Part shown: positions 57,063-64,000 of the stretch, one piece after another
Position numbering within the stretch: the stretch's first letter is position 1
How the letters are laid out: each line of letters begins with the position of its first letter
Origin: Bacillus kwashiorkori
GTDB lineage: Bacteria; Bacillota; Bacilli; Bacillales; Caldibacillaceae
Reading direction: 5' to 3'
DNA: 64,000 nt
NCBI RefSeq assembly: GCF_001375515.1
Contig: NZ_CTDX01000016.1
Coordinates: forward strand, 124,001-188,000
Notes under the pieces: model-generated
Told to the model about the DNA's origin: nothing
Database searches by the model: none
The model's input: the letters and a program-made list of their open reading frames with translations, nothing else
Made by a program: the position numbers and the translations under genes

Positions 57063-57098
57063 ACAGTCATTCTCCCATTTAGGAATGGCTGTTTTTTC
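57063..57098 (+). terminator. terminator of infC-rpmI-rplT
   Basis: ACAGTCATTC (57063-57072) pairs with GAATGGCTGT (57083-57092) with one wobble, followed by TTTTT. Confidence 0.88.
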
Positions 57099-57250
57099 AT
57101 ATCTTTGTTTTGCAAAAATTCGTTCTGGATTATCACAATCTATATTACTCCAATCACATGTTATAAAAATCCACCTTATTGTTTAACAGTAACGATATCC
57201 AATTTCGAGGGATATTAAAGAAAAAGATAATAGTAAGCGAGGTCGTTCAT

Positions 57251-57511
57251 TTGAATGAATTATTTTTATGGTCTTATGTTGGGATAAATATTGTTGGTTT
57301 TTTAATTATGGGAATAGATAAAAACAGGGCAATAAAAGGAAACTGGCGAATAAGTGAAAAAACAATATGGTTAATAGCTATTTTTGGTGGTGCCATCGGT
57401 GCGTTCATCGGTATGAACGTATTTCATCATAAAACTAAGCATATTCATTTCAAACTAGGTCTCCCTGCTCTCAGTTTTATTCAAATTGTTGCATGTATTT
57501 GGTTTTTTTAA
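57251..57511 (+). CDS. ysdA: DUF1294 membrane protein YsdA
   Basis: The 86-residue product has three predicted membrane helices (about 3-20, 35-53 and 66-85) and the DUF1294 landmarks MGIDKNRAIKGNWRISEKTIW, GGAIGAFIGMNVFHHKTKH and the aromatic end. Function is unknown. TTG 57251 with GCGAGGT 7 bp upstream gives the usual family length; the open frame extends 24 codons further but without a site. It follows rplT as ysdA does in B. subtilis. Confidence 0.85.
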   Translation: MNELFLWSYVGINIVGFLIMGIDKNRAIKGNWRISEKTIWLIAIFGGAIGAFIGMNVFHHKTKHIHFKLGLPALSFIQIVACIWFF

Positions 57512-57730
57512 ACTATTATTATAAGTTACAGATTCATAACAGCGAAACAAATTTATTACAAAATTGCATACAGGCATATGTTGCTTTATTTTTGTATATG
57601 TTTTAATAGAGTCTTATTTTTTATTAGCCATTTTCATTGCGAATACTAATCAGCTTGATACGCATATACAATAACCCTACATAAGAATGTACAACAAAGA
57701 ATAGCATCTTGATCCGAAGGGGTGTTTTCA

Positions 57731-58303
57731 TTGGATGATAAAACAACTTATGTCTTGTCATTTTTAGAGATGAGTGGGATTTTTGCACCGTTGGCATTTA
57801 TTGCTTTTCATACATTTCGGCAATTTTTATTTATTCCTGTTGTCGTTGTCTGTTTAGTTGGCGGCTTGCTTTTCGGTACAGTTCTAGGCTCCATTTATTC
57901 ATTAATCGGACTAACGCTATCTAGTTTCGTATTTTACTTGATTGTAAGATTTGTACCAGCTTTTTATCAAAAACTGCATTCCATTAAAATAAAATGGTTC
58001 GGTCCGTATTCGAATTTCACTGCGGGACAATTAGCGGTATTAAAACTCATTCCTTTTATGCATTTCCAATTATTATGTTTTTGTTTATTAGAACGGAAGA
58101 AATCATTTAAAGAATATGCAACTAGCTCGTTTTATACGAATATTCCGGTCGTTATTTTTTATACCGTGTTTGGGCAGTTTTTTAAACAATTTTCGCCTTC
58201 GATGGTCATTATTTTTCTCATCGCTTTAACAGTACTTCTTGTTGTTTTACGGGAAAAAGTTGTCATTATTAAATGGAAAGATTTTTTCAAATCGGCAGCT
58301 TAA
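57731..58303 (+). CDS. TVP38/DedA-type (VTT domain) membrane protein
   Basis: The 190-residue product has five or six hydrophobic segments and VTT-domain features: a re-entrant FHTFRQFLFIPVVVVCLVGGLLFGTVLGSIYSLIG segment with the conserved glycines, and a late LKLIPFMHFQLLCFCLLE segment. DedA-superfamily proteins are linked to lipid carrier recycling and membrane potential. The subfamily is uncertain. TTG 57731 has AAGGGGTG 7 bp upstream. It sits between ysdA and ysdB, where B. subtilis has no such gene next to them that I recall. Confidence 0.75.
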   Translation: MDDKTTYVLSFLEMSGIFAPLAFIAFHTFRQFLFIPVVVVCLVGGLLFGTVLGSIYSLIGLTLSSFVFYLIVRFVPAFYQKLHSIKIKWFGPYSNFTAGQLAVLKLIPFMHFQLLCFCLLERKKSFKEYATSSFYTNIPVVIFYTVFGQFFKQFSPSMVIIFLIALTVLLVVLREKVVIIKWKDFFKSAA

Positions 58304-58394
58304 GAAAGGACAAATACAGTGGGGGTTTCGTTGAATTAATGTATTGAATTATTCCAACCAAAAAGTGGTTCGGACTAAGTATTACAGATAAAAG

Positions 58395-58455
58395 AAAAGC
58401 CGAACTACCGTACGAAAATCTAGTAAAGTACTTCGTAATAGTTCGGCTTTTTTAT
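58395..58455. terminator. nested-stem terminator after the VTT-domain gene
   Basis: AAAAGCCGAACTA (58395-58407) pairs perfectly with TAGTTCGGCTTTT (58439-58451), with T-rich tail. Inside, ACGAA (58412-58416) pairs with TTCGT (58432-58436). Confidence 0.88.
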
Positions 58456-58584
58456 TTTTATTTCTTAATAAAAATAGTTGTATTTTCAAGGTAGCCCAAA
58501 AAATAAAAATGTCTCTACTTTAACAATAGACAATTTAGTTAGGTCCCAGCCTCAAAAACTATTTACACATATTGCTATAGCAAT

Positions 58585-58992
58585 TTAAAATTCCTCATGG
58601 AGATTATCTTCTTTTTGCATGAACTCCTTAATTGGGCTTTTCCATTCAATATTTGCTTTCGGATAATGTTGTAATATATGTTGTTCAATTGTCTTAAAAT
58701 CAGCTCGTGTCATACCTTTTAAGGCATTAACGTTTTTCGGAAAAACAAAAATGGAAATGACATCAAACGAATCAGCAGTCGTTCCTAAATACTTTTCCCC
58801 TTCAAAGAGAACCCCTTTAAACGTGAGGATAAAATTTTTCCTAACATTATTCACGTCGTCAAGAAAATAAAATTTCTTTTGTTCATGGGCTAGTTCCAAT
58901 TTCCTTTTTGGATGAGTTAAATATTTTATACCACTATAAAGCAATGCAACAATGAGAATGATGACAATAATCCGTGTAAGTATTGCAACCAT
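58585..58992 (-). CDS. ysdB: sigma-W pathway protein YsdB
   Basis: The 135-residue product has one N-terminal membrane helix (about 5-22) and a cytosolic domain with YFLDDVNNVRKNFILTFKGVLFEGEKYLG and a C-terminal helix, matching YsdB. It is named for regulation by sigma-W, the envelope-stress ECF factor; its activity is unknown. Upstream lies a sequence that fits a sigma-W promoter. GGAGGGA precedes the ATG. The position next to ysdA agrees with B. subtilis. Confidence 0.85.
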   Translation of the reverse strand: MVAILTRIIVIILIVALLYSGIKYLTHPKRKLELAHEQKKFYFLDDVNNVRKNFILTFKGVLFEGEKYLGTTADSFDVISIFVFPKNVNALKGMTRADFKTIEQHILQHYPKANIEWKSPIKEFMQKEDNLHEEF

Positions 58993-59055
58993 ACGTATCC
59001 CTCCAAAAAAAGTTGGAAATGAAAATTGAACATAAATTCATTCTAATACAATACA

Positions 59056-59082
59056 TACGAAAAGATACTTCGAAAGGTTTCG
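59056..59082 (-). promoter_or_regulatory. sigma-W-type promoter of ysdB
   Basis: On the minus strand CGAAAC (59082-59077) is followed after 17 bp by CGTA (59059-59056) and then TGT. The ECF consensus is TGAAAC, then 16-17 bp, then CGTA, so one base differs. CCTTTC directly after the -35 also fits. The predicted start is about 55 nt before the ysdB ATG. Confidence 0.65.
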
Positions 59083-59137
59083 TTTTTCCGCTGATCTGAT
59101 ATAATTTTTTATATGGAAAATTATCGAGGTGACAATC

Positions 59138-59635
59138 ATGAATTTACAAGAAATGTTCCAATTACAAAGAATATTAGATGAGCGTATTGAAACAGAGCAC
59201 GAGCTTTTAAATGAAGATTTATTTGATAAGAAGGTATTAGCTTTACTCGTGGAAGTAGGTGAACTAGCGAATGAAACCCGTTGCTTTAAATTTTGGAGTG
59301 AAAAAGCTGCTTCACCGAAAGAAGTAATATTGGAAGAATTTGTTGATGGGCTTCACTTTATCCTTTCCCTCGGTATCGTCCTCAAGTTTCATGACTATGT
59401 GAATGACATTCCGTTGGCAGGCGAAATTGGTGAAATGGATGCAACAGCTAAATTTATTGAAGTTTTTGCCCAAATACAAGCACTTCAGCAAAAAAAATCG
59501 GAAGCAGCCTATTGGAAACTGTATCAATCGTATTACGAACTTGGTAAAATTTTAGGATTTACGCCGGAAGAAGTTGAAGCAGCCTATTTGGCGAAAAATC
59601 AAGTGAACCACAAAAGACAAGATGAAGGCTATTGA
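59138..59635 (+). CDS. dimeric all-alpha dUTP diphosphatase family protein
   Basis: The 165-residue helical product belongs to the dimeric dUTPase / MazG-like NTP-pyrophosphatase superfamily. The metal-binding acidic residues are in EVGELANETR (E39 and E42) and EEFVDGLHF (E67 and D70). It should hydrolyse dUTP (or dUDP) to dUMP, keeping uracil out of DNA. ATG 59138 has GAGGT 7 bp upstream. It is monocistronic. Specificity for dUTP is inferred from the family. Confidence 0.87.
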   Translation: MNLQEMFQLQRILDERIETEHELLNEDLFDKKVLALLVEVGELANETRCFKFWSEKAASPKEVILEEFVDGLHFILSLGIVLKFHDYVNDIPLAGEIGEMDATAKFIEVFAQIQALQQKKSEAAYWKLYQSYYELGKILGFTPEEVEAAYLAKNQVNHKRQDEGY

Positions 59636-59642
59636 TAAAAGG

Positions 59643-59675
59643 AAGGGATGTTTTTTTACGACATCCCTTTTCAAA
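59643..59675 (+). terminator. terminator of the dUTPase gene
   Basis: AAGGGATGT (59643-59651) pairs perfectly with ACATCCCTT (59661-59669), followed by TTC. Confidence 0.8.
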
Positions 59676-59787
59676 CTGTTGTATCAACAAACTTACGGTT
59701 TTACCATTCAAGTTTATTCAATCGAATAGGTATGTTGGTTAACCTTAAGCTACATTTGATTGATACACGACAATACAAAAATCCAAT

Positions 59788-61671
59788 CTACCCAATTTCC
59801 CGCTTATTCGCAAATTGGCTATTATATAAATCTGCATAAAAGCCATTTGCAGCAAGTAATTGTTCGTGTGTCCCTTTTTCTATAACATCTCCATGGTCCA
59901 TGACGAGAATTAAGTCCGCATTACGAATCGTCGATAAACGGTGGGCGATGACAAAGCTCGTTCTTCCTTTCATCAGTTCATCCATTGCATGTTGAATAGC
60001 AATTTCTGTTCTCGTGTCGACACTGCTTGTTGCCTCGTCCAAAATCAAAATTTTTGGATCGGAAAGAATCGCCCTTGCGATAGTAAGCAATTGTTTCTGC
60101 CCTTGGGAAATATTAGATGCTTCTTCGTTTAGGACCGTTTCATATCCGTCCGGTAATGTCCGAATAAAGTGGTCGGCGTGTGCACCCTTGGCTGCTTGAA
60201 TAATTTCGAGTTCAGTCGCATCTTCACGACCATAAGCAATATTATCTTTAATTGTACCGTTAAAAAGCCATGTATCTTGAAGTACAATACCAAAAAGGTT
60301 ACGCAATTCACTTCGTTTCATATCACTAATGTCTATTCCATCAATGGAAATCTTGCCATCATTAATTTCATAGAAACGCATAAGTAAATTCATTAAAGTC
60401 GTTTTTCCAGCACCAGTTGGACCAACAATTGCAACGGTTTGTCCAGCGTTGACAACAATATTCATATTTTCAATCAATGGTTCGTTCGCTTTATAGCGGA
60501 ACTTAACTTGTTCAAATTGTACATTCCCTTTAGGATTAGATAGAGCAATTGCTTCCGATTTGTCGGCAATTTCCTCCTCTTCATCTAACACTTCAAATAC
60601 CCGTTCTGCTGATGCAATTGTTGATTGAATAATATTAGCAATATTCGCGGCTTGCGTAATCGGTTGAGAGAACTGGCGCGCATATTGGATAAAAGCTTGG
60701 ACATCCCCAACTTCTATTGTTTTTTTCGTAACAAAAATTCCACCAACAACGGAAACGAACACATAGCCAATATTATTGACAAAACCCATTAATGGCATAA
60801 TAATTCCAGAAATAAACTGGGCTTTCCATCCCGAATCATACAGTTTCTCGTTAATTTCTTTAAACTCAGCCATCGCTTTTTTTTCATGACCGAACGCCTT
60901 TATGATTTGATGCCCGGTATATATTTCCTCAACATGGCCATTTAATTCCCCAAGCGCAACTTGCTGACCTTTAAAGAATTTTTGTGATCTTTTTACAATC
61001 ATCGAAGTAATAATAAAGCTTAAAGGTAAAGTAAATACGATAATTAACGTCATAATTGGACTAATCGAAAGCATCATAACGACTACTCCAACTAATGTAA
61101 CGAGAGAAGTAATTAATTGGGTAAGACTTTGTTGTAGTGTGCTACTTATATTGTCTACATCATTCACGACTCTGCTCAATATTTCCCCGTGAGTTCGGGA
61201 ATCATAATATTTTAACGGTAATCGTGATAATTTTTCATCTAATTCTTTCCGCAATTGATACACGGTCCTTTGTGCAACACTTGCCATAATATATTGTTGA
61301 ATATACGTAAAAGCAGCACTAAAAAGGTAAAGGCCGATAAGAATATAAATGATATGGCTAACATAAGTGAAGTCTATGCTTGCACCACGTATTCCTTGAA
61401 ATTTAGCCATTAATCCTTCAAAAATTTTCGTTGTTGCCTTTCCAAGTATTTTTGGGCTAAGGATCGAAAATACGGTACTTAGGATTGCAGCAATAAATAC
61501 GACGAATAATGCGTATTTGCTCGGTTTTAAGTAATGGATTAATCTCTTTAATGTTCCTTTAAAATCTTTTGGTTTTTCTCCTGGCATTCCCATTCCGTGA
61601 GGTCCTCTTGGGCCATGGCCACGGTGGGAATGTGGACGATTACCTTTAACAGTTTCTTCGTGTTTACTCAT
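59788..61671 (-). CDS. heterodimeric ABC exporter, catalytically intact half
   Basis: The 627-residue half-transporter starts with a His/Gly/Pro-rich cytosolic tail (about 1-45), then a six-helix exporter domain (about 50-350) and an ABC domain. Walker A is GPTGAGKTT, Walker B is ILILDEATSS with catalytic E546, and the H-loop has H577 (IAHRLST). Its signature reads NISQGQKQ instead of LSGGQ, which in such heterodimers helps form the degenerate ATP site. Multidrug or lipid export is inferred. Its ATG overlaps the stop of the upstream partner by 4 bp. Confidence 0.92.
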   Translation of the reverse strand: MSKHEETVKGNRPHSHRGHGPRGPHGMGMPGEKPKDFKGTLKRLIHYLKPSKYALFVVFIAAILSTVFSILSPKILGKATTKIFEGLMAKFQGIRGASIDFTYVSHIIYILIGLYLFSAAFTYIQQYIMASVAQRTVYQLRKELDEKLSRLPLKYYDSRTHGEILSRVVNDVDNISSTLQQSLTQLITSLVTLVGVVVMMLSISPIMTLIIVFTLPLSFIITSMIVKRSQKFFKGQQVALGELNGHVEEIYTGHQIIKAFGHEKKAMAEFKEINEKLYDSGWKAQFISGIIMPLMGFVNNIGYVFVSVVGGIFVTKKTIEVGDVQAFIQYARQFSQPITQAANIANIIQSTIASAERVFEVLDEEEEIADKSEAIALSNPKGNVQFEQVKFRYKANEPLIENMNIVVNAGQTVAIVGPTGAGKTTLMNLLMRFYEINDGKISIDGIDISDMKRSELRNLFGIVLQDTWLFNGTIKDNIAYGREDATELEIIQAAKGAHADHFIRTLPDGYETVLNEEASNISQGQKQLLTIARAILSDPKILILDEATSSVDTRTEIAIQHAMDELMKGRTSFVIAHRLSTIRNADLILVMDHGDVIEKGTHEQLLAANGFYADLYNSQFANKREIG

Positions 61672-63395
61672 CCTATCTCCTCCTCTGAAAGCTGTGAGGA
61701 TACAATTTCGTGATATACTTCACACGTTTGTAAAAGTTCCCGATGTTTGCCAACTCCAGCAATTTTTCCTTCATCTAGAACAATGATTCGATCCGCATCC
61801 ATAACAGTGCTTACTCTTTGAGCAACAATAAAAACTGTTGCCTCTTTTGTTTCTCCTTTTAATGCAGCCCTTAATTTAGCATCTGTCTTAAAGTCTAAAG
61901 CAGAAAAACTATCATCAAAAAGATAAATTTCAGGTTTTCGTATTATAGCTCTAGCAATCGCGAGACGCTGTTTTTGACCTCCGGAAACATTTGTGCCACC
62001 CTGAGCAATTTCTGTATTTAACCCTTTTTTCATTTCTTGAATAAATTCTGTAGCTTGGGCTATATCGATTGCGCGCTTCAATTCCGCCTCTGTTGCATCT
62101 TCTTTGCCGAAACGCAAATTATCAGCAATAGTACCAGTAAATAAGCTGTTTTTTTGCGGTACAAAACCAATTTTTCCCCGTAATTCTTCTAAATCCCAAT
62201 CCCGAATATCGATTCCATCCACTAAAATTTTTCCATCTGTAACATCGTAAAAGCGGGGGATTAAGTTTAGTAACGTTGATTTACCTGATCCGGTACCACC
62301 AATGATAGCCGTAATTTCTCCTGGTTTTGCTTCAAAATTAATATGAGAAATAGCTGGACTTTCAGCACCAGGGTAATAAAAAGTAACATTTTGAAATTCA
62401 ACATACCCTTTTTGCTGAGTAGCCCTCTTACTATTTTCTGGATTTTTAATGACGGATTCCATTGTTAAAATTTCGTTAATACGGACAGCAGAAACTTGTG
62501 CCCGTGGAATCATTACGAACATCATGGAAACCATAATGAGTGAAAACATAATTTGCATCGCATATTGGATAAATGCCATTAAGTCGCCAACTTCCATACT
62601 ACCTTGATCAATCCGCAAACCTCCAAACCAAACGATAGCGATAGAGGAGAAGTTCAATATTAACATCATAACAGGCATCATTGCCGCCATAATTTTATTC
62701 ACTTTTATCGTCGTTTCCGTTAAGTCACTGTTCGCTTGATCAAAGCGTTTTTCCTCATATCCTACTCGGTTAAAAGAGCGAATTACGCGCACGCCGATTA
62801 ACTTCTCCCTTAATACGCGGTTTACGTTATCAATTTTCTTTTGAATCTCTTTAAATAAAGGGATTCCTTTTCTAGCTATGAGAAAAATGGTTCCAGCTAG
62901 CATTGGTAATATGACAACGAAAATTAGGGAAAGTTTCGTATCTTTTGATAATGCCATAATGATTCCGCCAATGGCCATCATTGGTGCCATTAACATAATT
63001 CTTAGCATCATCATAAACACGTTTTGTACTTGCATAATATCATTTGTAGTTCTTGTAATTAATGAAGCAGTACTTAATTGGTCGAATTCAGTTTGAGAAA
63101 AAGTTTCAACTTGTGAGAAGACTCTTTCTCGAAGATCACGACCAAAACCAGTTGCTGCCTTTGCAGAAAAGAAACTGGCTAAAATGGAACAAATCATTCC
63201 ACCCGCAGCAACGAGCAACATAAAGCCTCCAATTTTCCAAATATATGGTATATCGCCATTTACAACACCGTTATCAATAATATCGGACATTAAAGTTGGT
63301 AAATATAAATCTGATAGTGTTTGTAAAAAGACGAGTAATAAAACAAAAATAATCGGCATTCGAAATGGCCGTAAAAATTTTGCTAGTTTTTTCAT
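61668..63395 (-). CDS. heterodimeric ABC exporter, degenerate half
   Basis: The 575-residue half-transporter has six membrane helices (about 15-310) and an ABC domain with Walker A GGTGSGKST and a normal signature NVSGGQKQRLAIARA. The catalytic Walker B glutamate is aspartate (FDDSFSALD, D495) and the H-loop histidine is glutamine (VAQRVST, Q526), so it should form the non-hydrolytic site. This is the BmrC/LmrC-like arrangement. It is co-transcribed downstream of a marR gene, 86 bp away, and GAGGTGG precedes the ATG. Confidence 0.92.
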   Translation of the reverse strand: MKKLAKFLRPFRMPIIFVLLLVFLQTLSDLYLPTLMSDIIDNGVVNGDIPYIWKIGGFMLLVAAGGMICSILASFFSAKAATGFGRDLRERVFSQVETFSQTEFDQLSTASLITRTTNDIMQVQNVFMMMLRIMLMAPMMAIGGIIMALSKDTKLSLIFVVILPMLAGTIFLIARKGIPLFKEIQKKIDNVNRVLREKLIGVRVIRSFNRVGYEEKRFDQANSDLTETTIKVNKIMAAMMPVMMLILNFSSIAIVWFGGLRIDQGSMEVGDLMAFIQYAMQIMFSLIMVSMMFVMIPRAQVSAVRINEILTMESVIKNPENSKRATQQKGYVEFQNVTFYYPGAESPAISHINFEAKPGEITAIIGGTGSGKSTLLNLIPRFYDVTDGKILVDGIDIRDWDLEELRGKIGFVPQKNSLFTGTIADNLRFGKEDATEAELKRAIDIAQATEFIQEMKKGLNTEIAQGGTNVSGGQKQRLAIARAIIRKPEIYLFDDSFSALDFKTDAKLRAALKGETKEATVFIVAQRVSTVMDADRIIVLDEGKIAGVGKHRELLQTCEVYHEIVSSQLSEEEIG

Positions 63396-63481
63396 TCAAT
63401 CCACCTCTACGTATTAAGCTAGAAACATTTATTTTGCTTTATATAGTCTTCTTTTGCTAAAGAAAAAAACTTATGAAGTTG

Positions 63482-63901
63482 CTATTTCATTTCCTGCTTT
63501 TTGTTCACAACTTTTTCAATAATATCCGTAAGCTGTAAAATTTCTTCAGGTTCAAGTAATGCCAAGTACGTTTTAATGATGGCATTACGCTCTTCAATCG
63601 CTATTGTTAACATTTCTTTTCCAAGGGGGGTTAATTGAACGATAATGGATCGCCTATCATCTGGATCATGGGTTCGTTTCACAAATCCCGGTTTTTCTAA
63701 CCGATCAATCATTACTGTAATCGCACTTGGTTTTACTGCCATTTTCTCCGCTAAATCTGTTAACTTACTTTTTTCTGCTTTATCAATTAAATGAAGCATT
63801 AACAGTTGCGGGGTAGTAATGGAAACTTTTTGTAAATCAGTAGCAATGCTTCGTTTCAATTTTTCTACTGCAAGCTGAAGTCGCTGAATAATTTCCTCCA
63901 T
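63482..63901 (-). CDS. MarR family transcriptional regulator
   Basis: The 139-residue product has the MarR winged-helix fold: dimer helices at both ends, recognition region KSKLTDLAEKMAVKPSAITVMIDRLEKPGFVKRTHD and wing DPDDRRSIIVQLTPLGKEM. It is first in the operon with the ABC exporter, and its promoter overlaps an AT-rich palindrome, so autorepression relieved by an exporter substrate is likely. AGGAGG precedes the ATG. The ligand is unknown. Confidence 0.92.
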   Translation of the reverse strand: MEEIIQRLQLAVEKLKRSIATDLQKVSITTPQLLMLHLIDKAEKSKLTDLAEKMAVKPSAITVMIDRLEKPGFVKRTHDPDDRRSIIVQLTPLGKEMLTIAIEERNAIIKTYLALLEPEEILQLTDIIEKVVNKKQEMK

Positions 63902-63958
63902 TTCTATCCTCCTTACATATTGACAGTGTGAAACATTAACTTGATTAATTATTAAACT

Positions 63959-63973
63959 GTTTAAATATTAAAC
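63959..63973. promoter_or_regulatory. candidate MarR operator
   Basis: GTTTA-AATAT-TAAAC is an inverted repeat that covers the -10 box of the marR promoter. A second AT palindrome, TTAAT-T-ATTAA, is at 63945-63955. Binding of the downstream-encoded MarR protein is inferred. Confidence 0.5.
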
Positions 63974-63993
63974 CTGCTAAGTTTTTCTGTCAA
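63965..63993 (-). promoter_or_regulatory. sigma-A promoter of the marR-ABC operon
   Basis: On the minus strand a consensus TTGACA (63993-63988) is followed after exactly 17 bp by TAATAT (63970-63965). The predicted start is about 57 nt before the marR ATG. Confidence 0.85.
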
Positions 63994-64000
63994 TATCGAA

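Noticed and set aside
59648-59839. 63-codon open frame between the dUTPase and ABC genes
   Set aside because: It begins inside a terminator stem and overlaps the end of the ABC gene on the other strand.

Overview
The window is a contiguous, mostly co-directional piece of chromosome from a low-GC, endospore-forming member of the Bacillaceae. This rests on four things seen in the sequence: the gene order closely follows the Bacillus subtilis thiI-to-ysdB region (thiI, sspA, nadK2, sppA, yteJ, ytfI, ytfJ, tpx, ytxK, ackA, ytkL, ytoI, ytpI, nrnA, ytrI, ytrH, dnaE, ytsJ, accDA, pfkA, pyk, fxsA, ytvI, ytwI, citZ, icd, phoPR, polA, mutM, ytaF, coaE, gapB, speD, nrdR, dnaB, dnaI, ytxC, thrS, infC-rpmI-rplT, ysdA, ysdB); strong purine-rich ribosome binding sites with frequent TTG/GTG starts; a small acid-soluble spore protein plus many sporulation-associated genes; and Firmicute-type regulatory RNAs (threonine T-box, L20 leader). 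The genus cannot be fixed from the sequence alone.

Layout. 1-6.4 kb: end of thiI, a spore protein, an amidohydrolase, NAD kinase, and the sppA-yteJ and ytfI-ytfJ pairs. 6.5-10.8 kb: thiol peroxidase, the ytxK methyltransferase, acetate kinase with a well-placed catabolite-response element, and an EcsC-like protein. 10.8-15.5 kb: universal stress protein, a repeat-rich gap (three tandem structured repeats plus a probable Bacillaceae-1 RNA), alanine dehydrogenase, an M24 peptidase, a second GC-rich palindromic repeat, and the ytkL hydrolase. 15.8-23.4 kb: a small membrane protein, ytoI, ytpI, nrnA, the ytrHI sporulation pair and dnaE. 23.4-32.5 kb: malic enzyme with a GntR-type regulator and operator, acetyl-CoA carboxylase carboxyltransferase (accDA), pfkA-pyk, fxsA, ytvI, ytwI. 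33-47.8 kb: citZ-icd (no mdh follows), phoPR, an hflK-hflC pair, polA-mutM-ytaF-coaE, gapB, speD. 47.9-52.2 kb: nrdR, dnaB, dnaI, ytxC. 52.2-57.1 kb: T-box-controlled thrS, an ANT(4')-like nucleotidyltransferase, and the L20-controlled infC-rpmI-rplT operon. 57.2-64 kb: small membrane proteins, ysdB behind a sigma-W-like promoter, an all-alpha dUTPase, and a marR-ABC-ABC exporter operon.

How it works together. Most genes serve central carbon metabolism (glycolysis, gluconeogenesis, acetate overflow, citrate branch, malate to pyruvate, malonyl-CoA), replication and repair (dnaE, polA, mutM, dnaB, dnaI, nrdR, dUTPase) and translation (thrS, infC, rpmI, rplT). Carbon control is visible as cis sites: a cre-like box about 57 bp upstream of the predicted ackA transcription start, a CcpN-type box just downstream of the gapB promoter, and a palindrome before the malic enzyme that probably binds the GntR protein encoded next to it.

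The least explained parts are the covarying 148-bp repeats at 11.46-11.91 kb, the structured speD leader, hairpins that contain the ribosome binding sites or start codons of two sporulation genes, and the aminoglycoside-nucleotidyltransferase homologue set between housekeeping genes. No phage, complete insertion sequence, CRISPR array, rRNA or tRNA gene was seen.
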